Assembly: GCA_027563935.2 (NCBI GenBank)
Contig: CM050454.1
Span: 51,922,596 to 51,986,595 of the forward strand
Reading direction: 5' to 3'
Source: Costus lasius
Taxonomy: Eukaryota; Streptophyta; Magnoliopsida; Zingiberales; Costaceae
DNA length: 64,000 nucleotides
Below, piece by piece: positions 1 through 12,400 of this stretch. Numbering within the stretch: the stretch's first letter is position 1; every line of letters begins with the position of its first letter. The translations under genes and the position numbers were made by a program. A model generated the notes under the pieces. The model saw only the letters and a program-made list of their open reading frames with translations, did no database searches and was not told the origin of the DNA.

Positions 1-2251
1 CCGATCTTCGCGGTTCCCGTGATATCTGAGCCTCAGGTTGTTCAATAACCTGTTCTACCGGCTCAGGCTCATCCAACTCTGCTTGACTACTTTGTCCTTC
101 GTCTGGATTCTCATCCAGCTTTATTTCTCTCCCACTGGCCTCTTGCAGAAGAAATTCCTTCTCAAGAAATATGGCCGTCCGAGCAACAAAAACCTTGTTC
201 TCCTTGGGATCGAAGAAATAATAACCCTTAGTTTCCTTAGGGTAACCGACAAAGATACATTTGTCAGATCTACTCTCTAGTTTCCCAGAGGCGAGCTTCT
301 TTACATAAGCTTCGCAACCCCAGATCCTGACAAATGTCAAGCTTGGCTATTTCCCATACCATAACTCATATGGCGTCTTTGAAACTGCCTTGGATGGCAC
401 TCGGTTTAGTACCTTTGCAGCTGTTTCCAGTGCAAAACCCCAAAAGGAGTAGGGTAGAGTAGCCTGACTCATCATAGAACGAACCATATCAAGTAGCGTT
501 CTATTTCTCCTCTCGGACACACCATTCCATTGCGGTGTTCCAGGCGGAGTGAGCTGTGAGATAATCCCACACTCCTTTAGATAGTCAGTAAATGCATGAC
601 TTAGGTATTCACCACCTCGATCTGAGCGAAGTGCCTTGATATTACGGCCTAGCTGATTCTGTACTTCATTTTTGAACTCTTTGAACTTGTCAAAAGATTC
701 ACTCTTATGTCTCATCAGATAGACATACCCGTATCTACTGAAATCATCAGTAAAGGTAATGAAGTACTGATATCCACCTCTGGCATGTTTACTAAAAGGC
801 CCACACACATCACTGTGTATAAGGTCAAGTAAACCTGAAGCCCTTTGACCTTTGTGAGGAAAAGGTGACTTCGTCATTTTACCCATTAAACAAGCTTTGC
901 ATGTATCAATCTCCTTGTAGGAGAATGATCCCAGCAGTCCATTTTCATGCAACCGCTTAATGCGTTTCTCGTTTATATGGCCTAAACGACTATGCCATAG
1001 CAAGGTGCTGTCATCAGCATACTTGGCTTTCTTAATATCAATTTGTTGTATCGAACATTCCATGTCCAACATGTATAACCCATTATTAATTGAACCAGTT
1101 GCATAAACAATATTATCAAAAGACAAAATACACTTTGAAATATTGCATTCAAAGGAAAATCCCTTCCTAACAAGAGCAGGAATGGAGATAATATTTTTAG
1201 TTATACTGGGAACAAAGTAACAACTGTTTAGTTCCAATACAAGTCCAGATGGTAAAGAAATAAAGTAGTCTCCTACAGCAACAGCAGCAACCCGTGCCCC
1301 GTTTCCAACTCGTAGGTCCACCTCATGCTGTCCCACCTGCCTTCTTCTCTTGAGTTCCTGTACATTTGAACAAATGTGAACTCCACATGCAGTGTCCAAC
1401 ACCCATGATACAGAAGAAGAAAACATGACCTCAGTCACGAATATACCTGAGCCAGAAGCAAAGCTTCCCCTCTTATCTCCTTGGAGCGCTTTACAGTCCT
1501 TTTTCCAGTGACCCAGCTGGCCACAGTGGAAACACCTGTATTCCTTAGACCGCTTCACCTTCTGCTTCAGAGCCTTGCTGTAATTCTTGACCGGGGCCTT
1601 GCCCTTCTTCCCCTTCTTCTTGTTCCTAGAAGGAACCATCAAGACAGAGGTTGAAGGCTTACCCTTCAGAGTCTCCTCAGTGGTCAAGAGCATATTCAGC
1701 AGCTCTGCCGGAGTACAATCGATTTTGTTCATATTAAAATTAATAATGAACGCGTCGAATGAAGGCGGGAGAGACTGCAGAATAATGTCCACAGCAAGCT
1801 CCTGGTTAATGGTATGCCCCAGTTTCTCTAGAGCCTCCTTGTGCCCAATCATCTTGAGCACGTGAGCTCCCACTGGGCTCCCTTCAGCCAGTTTGCTCTG
1901 AAAGAAGAGCTTTGTCAAATTATAGCGTTCAGTCCTCGCCTGTGCAGCATACAGCATCTTGAGGTTCGCTATCATCTCTATAGCCGACATATCCTCATGC
2001 TGACGCTGCAGCGGTGGCGTCATAGACGCTAGCATCAGGCAAGCGACATCAATGCTATCATTGACGTGCTTTTCATAGGCTTCCCGAACCGCCCTTGCGG
2101 CGTTCGGAGCGGGCTGCGGCGGTATCGCCGTCTCGAGGACATACAGTTTCCTCTCTGCCTTAAGAACGATCTTAAGGTGTCCAAACCAGTCAGAGAAGTT
2201 CGGCCCAGCAAACTTCTCCCTTTCCAGTAGGGATCGCACATTGAAGTTCAT
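1..2251 (-). pseudogene. gag-pol: Ang1 gag-protease-integrase, with nonsense codon, 3' part missing
   Basis: The frame starts with ATG at 2251 and runs 634 codons to a TAG at 347-349. In the intact copies this codon is CAG, just after the integrase C-terminal Tyr-Gly-Lys motif. The frame then stays readable to the window edge. In order the protein shows a copia gag domain (about residues 10-200), a Lys-rich stretch, a CCHC knuckle (CFHCGQLGHWKKDC), a protease active site of DTA type (WVLDTACG), the HHCC pre-integrase finger (LWHSRLGH... CKACLMGK) and the integrase core with Asp, Asp, Glu in DD35E spacing. It is nearly identical in protein to Ang2 and Ang6, so the stop is recent. As it stands it could yield capsid, protease and integrase but not RT. 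Confidence 0.92.
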
Positions 2252-4064
2252 GGTGTTCGTTGCTGCAGGTATCTACAACAATGCAAGAACAGCAAGGTCA
2301 GTATCAATGTATAAGAATCAATCAGGACTTAAGAAAGATTCTTTTTCTCACTATTTTATCAGGCGTGAAAAATCCAGCAAAACAGCCCGAAAGAGTAAAA
2401 CTCTTTTAGTGAGATGGGATCCAGATTTCATACTTGGTCTCCGCGTCCCGCTCAGGCGAGATAAGATGCACAGAGAGTACAAGCACTAGTTTCTGGTAGG
2501 CAGTCCCTGCCAATCGCCAACCCGTGCGATTCCCCTTCATCTGGGCAGTCCAGCAGACTGTGCCAACTGAGTTGGTACAACACAATCTCTGACCCCACAG
2601 ATGGCTGCCTCCATGTGCTACCATATGCGCCACATATGTAGCCAACACGGTCAAGCTGACCCGACCTACTCCCTGGACCACCACGTGCTATGCTGAGCAA
2701 CGAGAAGGGATAAATCCCTACTCTGTAACACGCAGGTGTAATCCCGCACCGTCTGAAGATAGATGGACGTGCCCACTGAGTGGGTACAACACGCCTCCAA
2801 CGATAATCAGAACAGTGAGGTTTCGCGTCAGAAGGCTTACGAGCTTGATATTTAAGCGTTGGATTTTAACGGTCTTTTATCTTCTTGCCTATCATGCAAT
2901 TCCTATGGTGATAGCAGAAGATAATTTAATCATGCAATTCTAATATTAAGCAATAAAAGAAAGCATGTATCTTATGTGGTAAAAGCCCATAGCCCTAGAA
3001 GACCTTAACCTAACTTAAGTCTTCATTTGCTCTTCATGGGTCTTTTGCTGCACATCTGGCCCAAACCTGGGCCCAAGCGCCAATTACAGCACAGGTGCGC
3101 CCACCAGGGAAAATGCGCCTGGTCCTAGGGTCGAACCCTAGACCTCCCACCTGGTCCAGCCACTTGCTGCATGCGCCTCTGCCAAGTGTGCTCTGTGCTC
3201 TTGTCTAATTAAATTACAAATTTAACTATCTAGACAAGAGTGACACGCAGGTCACTTACATTTATAAATTAAAACACAGTGATGCGCAGATCACAATAAT
3301 TAATTTACAATTTTAAAACAGGCACGCAGGCCCCAGCACAGCACAGATTTAACATGGGCAGCCCACATAAGACAAAATAGACAGACACATGCATCCATTC
3401 AGCAATCAAGTGATCCATTATAAAAATTAAAATTTTCGAAAACCCCTTGGGATTAATTTTAATTTTTCCTTATTTGCCCTACAACCTTACAACGGTACAT
3501 TACTAGGGATCCACTCATCCAACCTAGTCAGATCCACTGCCCTTGCATGCACCAAGTCCTAACTGACTTGAGTCGACCATGAGGTCAACCATGCATGCGC
3601 CAGGGCTGAACAACCACAATGAGGTCTGGCAAGCGGGTGTGACCCCGGGCCTAACTCATGTGTGTTCATAGGTTGTCTCAATCAGACATCGCTACACACC
3701 TGTCTGCAGTCGACCTATAGCCACCATAGGCTTGCGCCAAGGTGCTAACAGGTCGACCCATTCAGGCTGTCAGATGGTCTGATCAGACTGTTGGATCTAA
3801 CTCAGGGGGTGACTTCAACCCTAATAACCCGTCTAAGGGTTTATAGTAGAGCCTTAGATCTAGAGTGACTCGCGCATGTCAATTAGGGTTTTAAGAAAAA
3901 CACAAAGCATGCGCCAAGAACAACATGCGCCAATGAAAACATACTTCAAGTTTCGCATGTATAAAAACTTAAAGAAAAATCGCATGTTAACTAGATCTAA
4001 GCATGTACACGCAAACATGGATCACATAAGCTTAAGCAATCATACAAAGATGCATAGAAACCAG
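2252..4064 (-). other. Ang1 untranslated leader (between primer site and gag)
   Basis: About 1.8 kb without a long frame, as in BARE/Angela elements. It is clearly homologous to the Ang2 and Ang6 leaders. It holds an inverted repeat with arms CTTGTCTA/TAGACAAG at 3200-3238, a second AT-rich arm pair inside that one, and a perfect 7-bp hairpin AAAGAGT/ACTCTTT at 2390-2406 near the gag start. Leaders of this type carry dimerisation and packaging signals in the family; that role for these hairpins is inference. Confidence 0.8.
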
Positions 4065-4076
4065 GCTCTGATACCA
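4065..4076 (-). other. Ang1 primer binding site (tRNA-Met)
   Basis: On the minus strand the site reads TGGTATCAGAGC, the usual copia site complementary to initiator tRNA-Met. It lies two bases inside the LTR end at 4079, which fixes that boundary. Confidence 0.93.
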
Positions 4077-4078
4077 GT

Positions 4079-5780
4079 TGTTGGAACCCCTTTCAAGAGG
4101 GGGGCGAAACCCAGCATGGTGCAAAACAAATTTCAAGCAGCGGATAGGGTCTCTAAGAATCGCATGCACCTTATATAATCAACTTGAAGAAAAACCGATT
4201 GCATAAGAGATGATTCGATCCATACCATTGCCATTTCTAGATGGCACCTTGGAAGTAAAGATCAAACGAGATCTTCTCCTTGTCGTCACACACAAGATGA
4301 TGTCGCTATCTCTCTTGGTGCTCCTTGTGCTAGCAAGGTTCCAAGAGGTCCTTTGACGAGTGAAGGGAAAATGAGATGTCAATCTCTCTTGGCCGAATCC
4401 TCCTCAATCCGTCAAGCGTCGCTGCACTCACACAAGAATGTCGAGAGGAATATGGGCGAGAGGAATATGGGAAGTGGCGAAAATAGAGCATACTCTATTC
4501 GGACGAGAGCCCCCTCAAGTGGAGATCATGGTTACTAAAAATAGTAACCACTCCTCACCACAACGTTCACGCCAAGTGAACTTGTCGCCTACTCCTCTCC
4601 CTATGAACCAAGCGCTCATTTAGTGAGCCGGTTCACTTTGGTTCGGTTTAAGAACCAATCAAGCCAATGATCTAGTCTAGATCTTAAATAAACCCTAAGG
4701 TTCACGATCTAACCGTCGATCTCAACGATGCCCCTGATCTGACCGATCTGGCATGCATTCTCTCGATCAAAGCTTACCGATCTCAAGCCCTAATCAATCA
4801 AACATGATCAGACCAGATCTCACTTACAATCAGAGATTAAATCCCTTTAAACTGAACCCAAATAATTCAGTCCACACGATCTGACTTAAGTAAGCCATAT
4901 CATCAAATTGTGCGACCCAAAGGGTTTCCTTTAAATGTCGGTAACGACAACTTACGTTATCACGATCAGTGAGAGGTATCTAGCAACACATCACTGTCTC
5001 CCGATATAAAGAAAAGAGTCTTCCAAGACTACACCCAAAAACAGCACAAGTGTGAATCAAATCACAAGGCATGCATTTTTCCTTTGCCACTGGATGTTCT
5101 TATTGGACAAGCCTGTCAAGCTTGTAATTCCAATATGATGAGCATGATTAGATCAGATGATCATAGTCACCTGGGTATGGCCATACACTCTCTCAATCAT
5201 CTCATCCAGGGGGCCCCTTTAGAACATCACACTCCTTAAACAAGGAGACGGCAATCCTATGTCTATCACTAGTGCCCTAACCTGACTCAAGCTCATCATC
5301 CAAGATAGTCTATAATCATTATGTTTCAAACGATATTGAACTATCTCAAAACAATGACAATCATCATTTAGAAAACACAAGTGATCTCAAGTCAGAGGAA
5401 ATGTGCCACTTGTCATAATCAAGGAATATTCACATTGTGACAAACAATTGAACATCCTAGTAGGGTCTGTCCAGTACATCCCATGTACCCATGAGTCTAC
5501 ATCTTATTCCATGCTCGAAGCATCCTATAAGATTAGAACACATATTAGTCTTAACAATATCAAGGCTGTCTCATGTTCACCAAGATACATCGACTAAGGA
5601 CTTAATAGCATGTCAGCCCAGCTGAACAGCTTTGAGACATTATTCAGAAGAACATATATTGCAGCAGACAATGTTTCTAACTGAATAACAACCATGCCTT
5701 TATAAACATAAGAGTTTATTACATGATACAGATACATTCCCATAGGCCTCAAACATTAGCCTTAAGGGCATACCCCAACA
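4079..5780 (-). repeat. Ang1 5' LTR (1702 bp)
   Basis: Bounded by TG...CA ends, with a primer site on the inner side and Tek sequence on the outer side. In transcription sense it begins TGTTGGGGTATGCCC. It shares its U3 half with Ang2, Ang6 and Ang7, but its terminal third (about 4079-4700) is only loosely similar to theirs. It contains GTATGGCCATAC (5175-5186), a GACAAC/GTTATC dyad (4946-4961) and a perfect 9-bp-arm palindrome around an AAAA/TTTT core (4529-4550), at the place where a TATA-like box would lie. Confidence 0.92.
4529..4550 (-). promoter_or_regulatory. Palindrome with TATA-like core in Ang1 LTR
   Basis: Arms TGGTTACTA and TAGTAACCA are perfect complements around four A/T bases, giving CTATTTTTAG-like sequence (minus: ACTATTTTTAGT) at the centre. 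The same position in Ang2, Ang6, Ang7, Solo5 and Ang8 LTRs has a palindrome with different arms. It is probably the core promoter region; a MADS-type CArG site or a transcript hairpin are alternatives. Confidence 0.5.
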
Positions 5781-7787
5781 TACAATCTCCAAGAAACACA
5801 AATTTCATAAATGTACCTGCCACCACGCAATCCTTGCACTAGACATATGCAAGGCAACAGTTATATCAAATCCGATGGCATAAATACAATTCGATTCGAA
5901 ATTCAAAGCAAAGCCACAAAAATTGATTTTTTATAAACTCATACCAAACACCGAAACCAGGCCAAAGCCCGCGGTGACACAAAAATCAAACTCTTAAAAC
6001 TGCCACAACCGGCAACATAATATCACATAGTTTAGCCACACTGGCAACACAAATTCTCATAATTCACATAGTTCACATAGTTCATATAGTTCATATAATT
6101 CATATGGTTCGGCCACAATCGGCCCCAGATAATTAAGCACAAAAATTCTTAAACAGCAAACTAGCATAATGTCCACGTCAATGCTAACTCAAGAATTGCG
6201 CCCCTGCTCTATGCCTGAAAATAGTGAGGGGTGAGCTACATAGCCCAGTGAGTGGATAGTCTAAATCGACCATCCATAACATACACTCAAAAATATATGC
6301 AGATTATTTTAAAAAAAACATGTAACAGCATATCATGTCAACATATAACAATAATTAAAGCACTGAACTCATATAAAACAGTCAGATGTACACTGCTAAG
6401 ACATCACACCAGTGTCACCACAGAGTAACCAAGGTTCTAGAGCTATACTCTAAACCAACTAAACATACTAACCGCTTAGTTAACCTAGTTGTTCAACATA
6501 TATTCAGTAGTGACCATTATGGTCTAACCCGGCTTTGGCCTAAGCACTGGGAGAAGCCTGCAAATCACATGCAACATATAGATGGACGGTGTGTAGATTC
6601 AAGAGGTGGCCCCCGCCAGGTCACGACGTGGCACTTTGCTCTACGATCACCCCATAATCACAAAAATCTAAGCGTTCTAAGAGTGACGACATCAAGAGGT
6701 GGCCCCTGTCTGACCAAGACATGGCACTTTGCGTCTTATATCACTCGTTCTCCCAAAGGGTTCCTTAGCTGAACAACACAGACACATCTTATATCTTATT
6801 TCACATCATAGAGGACTCCTAAGTGTCAACTAGACTCTAGGATAGTCATCACAATAATCATAACAGGCAGGCTGAACAACAACCTCCTCACATATCACAA
6901 TAATCACATCAGGCAGGCTGAACAACAACCTCCTCACATATCACAATACAGGGCTGAAATTCAAACCCTTAACATATCACATGTAGACTATCCCCTTGAG
7001 TACACAGTTACACTTAGCCTCAGTCCTAACCATTCCATGATCACAACACATAATATTCATAATTCACATAACCACATAATATTAAAAACTCACATAATCA
7101 CATAATAAAAATCACATAATCACATGATATTCATAAATCACATAATATTCAAAAATCACATAATATTCAAAAATCACAGAATATTCAAAAATCACATAAT
7201 ATTCAAAAATCACAGAGAAGTGTAGTCCTTAGGTTTCATGCTGATTAGTTCAGTCTAACCTTGCTATGTTATCACCCAAAATTTTCAAACAAAGTACATG
7301 ACCATAAAATTATTAGCATTACTGGCAATTATCAGGGCATTCAAAAATTTAACATAGGATTAAAATACAACACATATATAAATCTAAACCCTAGTTAACC
7401 ATTTAAGAATACATTACATAGGATTAAAATTACAACACATATAGCCCACGATTTCAAGCATATTATCTATTTCAAAAGTGAAACCCTAGTTAGCATTCAT
7501 GATATATACATCCTTGCAATTTTCGGTTTTCACATGAAGAAACATCTAATACCTTAAATTCGATTTTCATCATATAATCCCCTTTACAAAATTCGGTTTT
7601 CATGATATAATCACCTTTACAAAATTCGGTTTTCATCATGGTGAAGTCTTGAATTTCAGTTTTAGCATGGTAAGGTTTCCAACAAGCAAATGTATCATCT
7701 AACACATCTTTTAACACAAACAAATAGATAGAAATCGATTAGACACCCCACTCACCTCTTAACCGTGAACACCAAGGTGAAAATCCT
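5781..7787 (-). repeat. Tek 3' LTR, first visible piece
   Basis: Collinear with about 22220-24243 in the right LTR at well over 98% by eye. Differences are scattered transitions, such as 6177 T versus C in the right copy. It is AT-rich, with runs of CATAGTTCATATAG-like units (6060-6110), a duplicated block of about 43 bp containing CAGGCAGGCTGAACAAC (about 6865-6950) and an 18-bp minisatellite (7141-7208). The last 5 bp (7783-7787, ATCCT) are the left target duplication of Ang2. The reading frames in it are unsupported by any family. Confidence 0.9.
7141..7208. repeat. 18-bp minisatellite in Tek LTR (4 units)
   Basis: Unit CACATAATATTCAAAAAT, four units, one of which reads CACAGAATATTC. The other Tek LTR carries five units at about 23582-23668, so one unit was gained or lost after insertion. 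Confidence 0.88.
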
Positions 7788-9472
7788 TGTAGGAACCCCT
7801 AATTATAGGGGAGAAACCCTAAACTTGCAATTCTAACAAGCTTTGCGGAAAAAGGGTTTCAAGATCGCATATGAATCTATAAGATCAACTTATGTTATGA
7901 AAAGGAATCATACCAACGCCATGGATTTGGAAGTCGGTTTGGAAGAAGAGATCAAACTAGGTCTCCTCCACAAGCCCACACACAAGATGAAGATGCTCAC
8001 TTCCTTGAGATCTCTTGTGCTAGCAAGACCCTCAAGCCTTCTTGTCGAATGGAAGGGGATGATGAATCTCCTTGTTGCCGAGAGCTTCACTTGCCTAGCC
8101 TCTCCTTCTCGTCGTCAACCACACCTCAACGAAATTGTCCAAGGCGTTCAAGAGAAGAGCACAAACGCTTATGCGTTTAGGCGTTTTTTGTGAAACCGGC
8201 CATGATGACTTTCCATAAATGGAAGCTCATCATGCCATGCGCTCAAGCCAACCTCAAACGCATTTGAGCATTGAACCATGCGTTCACAATTGTGAACCGG
8301 TTCAAGCTAAACCGTTTCAATCGACTTTGGTTCATGAACCAAACCGAAATGGCTCAAGCCATGTAGTCTAGACCATATTGAACCCCAAGGCTCATGATCT
8401 AACCGTTCATCACCTGATGCCCCTGATCTCTTCGATCTAGCATCATCTCTCTCGATCCAAGCTTACCGATCTCAAGCCCTAATCAATCAAACATGATCAG
8501 GCTAGATCTCACTTACAATCAGAGATTAAATCCCCTTAAACTGAACCCAAAGAATTCAGTCCACACGATCTGACTCAAGTAAGCCATATCATCATATTGT
8601 GCGACCCTGAGGGTTTCCTCTAAATGTCGGTAACGATAACTTACGTTATCACGATCAGTGAGGGGTATCTAGCAACACATCACTGTCTCCCGATATAAAG
8701 GAAAGAGTCTTCCAAGACTACTCCCAAACCAAGGCACAAGTGTGACTCTATTCACAAGGCATACATTTATCCTTTGCCACTGGATGTTCTTATTGGACAA
8801 GCATGTCAAGCTTGTAACTCCAACACGATGAGCATGATTAGATCAGATGAACATAGTCATCTGGGTATGGCCATACACTTCCTCAATCATCTCATATAAA
8901 GGGGGGCCCCTTTAGAACATCACACTCCTTAAACAAGGATACGGCAATCCTTTATCTATCACAAGTGCCCTAACCTGACTCAAGCTCACCATCCAAGATA
9001 GTCTATAATCATTATGTTTCAAATGATATTGAACTACCTCAAGACAATGACAATCATCATTTAGAAACACAAGTGATCTCAAGTCAGAGGACATGTGCCA
9101 CTTGCTGCTTACAAGGATCATTCACATTATGACAAGCAATGGAATATCCCAGTAGGGTCTGTCCAGTACATCCAATGTACCCATGAGTCTACATCTTATT
9201 CCATGCTCGAAGCATCCTATAAGATTAGCACTCATATTAGTCTCCATCATATCAAGGCTGTCTCATGTTCACCAAGATATCTCGACTAAGGACATACAGC
9301 CTGTCAGCCTAGCTGAACAGCTTTGAGACATTATTCAGAAGCACACTCATTGCACCAGACAAGGTAACAACCTGAATAATAACCATGCCTTTCATAAACA
9401 TAAGAGTTTATTACATAATACTTTTACAATCCCAAAGGCCTCAAACATTAGCCTTAAGGGCATACTCCAACA
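7788..9472 (-). repeat. Ang2 3' LTR (1685 bp)
   Basis: TG...CA ends, next to the polypurine tract. It contains GTATGGCCATAC (8865-8876), a GATAAC/GTTATC dyad (8635-8650), an AGTCTT/AAGACT pair (about 8708-8721) and a 34-bp near-palindrome centred on CCATAAATGG (8201-8234). Short frames in it recur in every related LTR and are not genes. Confidence 0.95.
8201..8234. promoter_or_regulatory. 34-bp near-palindrome centred on CCATAAATGG in Ang2 LTR
   Basis: Sixteen-base arms with two mismatches flank AA, and the centre is CCATAAATGG, a canonical CArg-type sequence CC(A/T)6GG that also resembles a TATA box. An identical copy is at 15698-15731 in the 5' LTR. Position matches the TATA-like palindromes of the other LTRs. 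Confidence 0.55.
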
Positions 9473-9492
9473 ATCTCCCACTTGCACTTAAT

Positions 9493-12400
9493 CTAATGGT
9501 TGAGAAATCTCAAACCCATATTATTACAGTGCTTCTCATGCTTCTGCTGCGCCAGAGGCTTGGTAAGCGGGTCTGCCAGATTGTCATCTGTATGAACCTT
9601 GCAAATCTTGATCTCGCCACGATCAATGATCTCCCGGATCAAGTGAAACCGTCTCTGTATGTGCTTGGACTTCTGGTGCGACCGCGGTTCCTTTGCTTGT
9701 GCTATAGCTCCAGTGTTATCACAAAAGATAACCAAAGGATCTGCACTCGAAGGAACGACACCAAGTTCTCTCACGAACTTACGAATCCACACTGCCTCCT
9801 TGGATGCTTCCGAGGCTACAACATACTCGGCTTCTGTTGTGGAATCAGCAACAGTTGACTGTTTGAAACTTTTCCACACCACTGCTCCACCATTCAAGCT
9901 AAAAACATAGCCTGATTGCGATCGGAAATCATCCTGGTCCGACTGGAACGAAGCGTCAGTATATCCCTCTATACTGAGTTCTTCCTGACCACCATATATC
10001 AAGAACATATCTTTGGTCCTCCGCAGATATTTTAAAATGTTCTTGACTGCAATCCAGTGCGCCAAACCTGGATTACTTTGGAATCGACTGGTCACGCTTA
10101 ACCCGTAAGCGACGTCTGGGCGAGTACACAACATCGCATACATAATGGACCCAATAGCCGAAGCATAAGGCGTATTGTCCATTTCATCTTTCTCAGTCTG
10201 TGTTTGTGGACACTGACTCTTCGAAAGATTCAGACCATGTCTGATTGGAAGATATCCACGTTTAGAATTCTCTAAATGGAATCTCTCCAGGACTTTATCG
10301 ATGTAAGTACTCTGGCACAGCCCGAGAAGCCTCTTAGATCTATCCCGGTAGATCTTCACACCTAGTACATAGGCTGCTTCTCCTAGATCTTTCATCTGAA
10401 AACATTTTCCTAACCATGCCTTAACAGCATGCAGTTCAGGAATATCGTTTCCAATGATCAAGATATCATCGACGTAGAGGATTAGGAATGTAATCACGCT
10501 CCCACTAAACCTCTTATATACACACGGGTCATCCTCGTTCTTGATGAAACCAAACTCAGAGATTGATTCATCAAAACGAATATTCCAGCTTCTTGATGCT
10601 TGTTTCAGTCCATAAATGGACTTCTTTAACTTACATATTTTATGACGATCTGATGGATTAGTGAAACCTTCCGGTTGTGTCATATACACATCCTCATCCA
10701 GATTTCCATTAAGGAAAGCTGTTTTCACATCCATCTGCCAGATCTCATAATCGTAATATGCAGCTATCGCGAAAAGAATCTGAATAGACTTAAACATGGC
10801 TACAGGTGAGAAAGTTTCATCATAATCTATCCCGTAGATTTGTTTGAAACCTTTCGCAACTAGCCTGCCTTTATAGGTAACCACGTTACCATCCATGTCA
10901 ATCTTCTTCTTGAAGATCCATTTACAGCCTATAGGGATTACTCCCGGAGGCGGATCAACCAAATCCGAGACTTGGTTATCTGACATGGAGTCCATCTCGG
11001 CTCGCATAGCATCAAGCCATCTAGCTGACTCCGGTCCACTGACCGCATCCGCATAAGTTAGGGGTTCATCATTATCAATGATGTAGACTCCGTCATAGCG
11101 CTCAGGCTGTCGACGGATCCTACCCGATCTTCGCGGTTCCCGTGATATCTGAGCCTCAGGTTGTCCAATAACCTGCTCTACCGGCTCAGGCACATCCAAC
11201 TCTGCTTGACTACTTTGTCCTTCCTCTGGATTCTCATCCAGCTTTATTTCTCTCCCACTGGCCTCTTGCAGAATAAATTCCTTCTCAAGAAATACGGCCG
11301 TCCGAGCAACAAATACCTTGTTCTCCTTGGGATCGTAGAAATAATAACCCTTAGTTTCCTTAGGGTAACCGACAAAGATGCATTTGTCAGATCTGCTCTC
11401 TAGTTTCCCAGAGGCGAGCTTTTTGACATAAGCCTCGCAACCCCAGATCCTGATAAATGTCAAGCTAGGCTGTTTCCCATACCATAACTCATATGGCGTC
11501 TTTAAAACTGCCTTGGATGGCACTCGGTTTAGTACCTTTGCAGCTGTTTCCAGTGCAAAACCCCAAAAGGAGTATGGAAGAGTAGCCTGACTCATCATAG
11601 AACGAACCATATCAAGTAACGTTCTATTTCTCCTCTCGGACACACCATTCCATTGCGGTGTTCCTGGCGGAGTGAGCTGTGAGATAATCCCACACTCTTT
11701 CAGATAGTCAGTAAACGCATGACTCAGGTATTCACCACCTCGATCTGAACGAAGTGCCTTGATATTTCGGCCTAGCTGATTTTGTACTTCATTTTTGAAC
11801 TCTTTGAACTTGTCAAAAGATTCACTTTTATGTCTCATTAAATAGACATATCCATACCTACTGAAATCATCAGTAAAGGTAATGAAGTACTGATAGCCAC
11901 CTCTGGCATGTTTACCAAAAGGCCCACACACATCACTGTGTATTAGGTCCAGTAAACCTGAAGCCCTTTGACCTTTGTGAGGAAAAGGAGACTTCGTCAT
12001 TTTACCCATCAAACAAGCTTTGCATGTATCAATCTCCTCATAGGAGAATGATCCCAGCAGTCCATGATCATGCAACCGCTTAATGCGCTTCTCGTTTATA
12101 TGGCCTAAACGACTATGCCATAACAAGGTGCTGTCATCAGCATACTTGGCTTTCTTATTATCAATATTTTGTATAGAATTGTCCATGTCCAACATGTATA
12201 ACCCATTGTTAATTGAACCAGTTGCATACACAATATTATCACGAGATAAAACACACTTTGAAATCTTGCATTCAAAGGCAAATCCTTTCCTGACAAGAGC
12301 AGGAATAGAGATAATATTCTTTGTGATACTTGGTACAAAATAACAATTGTTTAATTCTAATACAATGCCAGATGGTAAAGAAATGAAATAGTCTCCTACA

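Larger units (their letters stand above)
1..5780 (-). mobile_element. Ang1: Ty1/copia (Angela-like) retrotransposon, cut by window edge
   Basis: Reading leftwards on the minus strand it has a 5' LTR (4079-5780), a tRNA-Met type primer site (4065-4076), a leader of about 1.8 kb (2252-4064) and gag-pol (2251 down to 1). The rest of RT/RNase H and the 3' LTR lie outside the window. The LTR terminus TGTTGGGGTATGCC (complement, ending at 5780) abuts Tek LTR sequence, which resumes at 5781 at the point matching about 22220 in the other Tek LTR. The target duplication is probably TACAA (5781-5785), but its partner is off the window. The Angela assignment rests on RT wording, LTR length and leader length, and is inference. 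Confidence 0.93.

Noticed and set aside
5403..5597. 64-residue frame of the type MPLVTFKEYSHCDKQ found in nearly every Angela LTR
   Set aside because: Antisense to the LTR in all copies and accompanied by equal similarity of non-coding flanks; conservation follows LTR relatedness. A covert peptide is not excluded, but there is no codon-type evidence.
6386..6772. 128-residue frame in both Tek LTRs (also 22829-23215)
   Set aside because: Antisense LTR sequence with low-complexity flanks and no recognisable domain.
7090..7215. CRISPR-like short repeats
   Set aside because: Head-to-tail 18-bp units without unique spacers, in a plant LTR; a minisatellite.
7843..8193. 116-residue open frame repeated at 15340-15690
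   Set aside because: Inside both Ang2 LTRs, not conserved as a frame in Ang1, Ang6 or Ang7.
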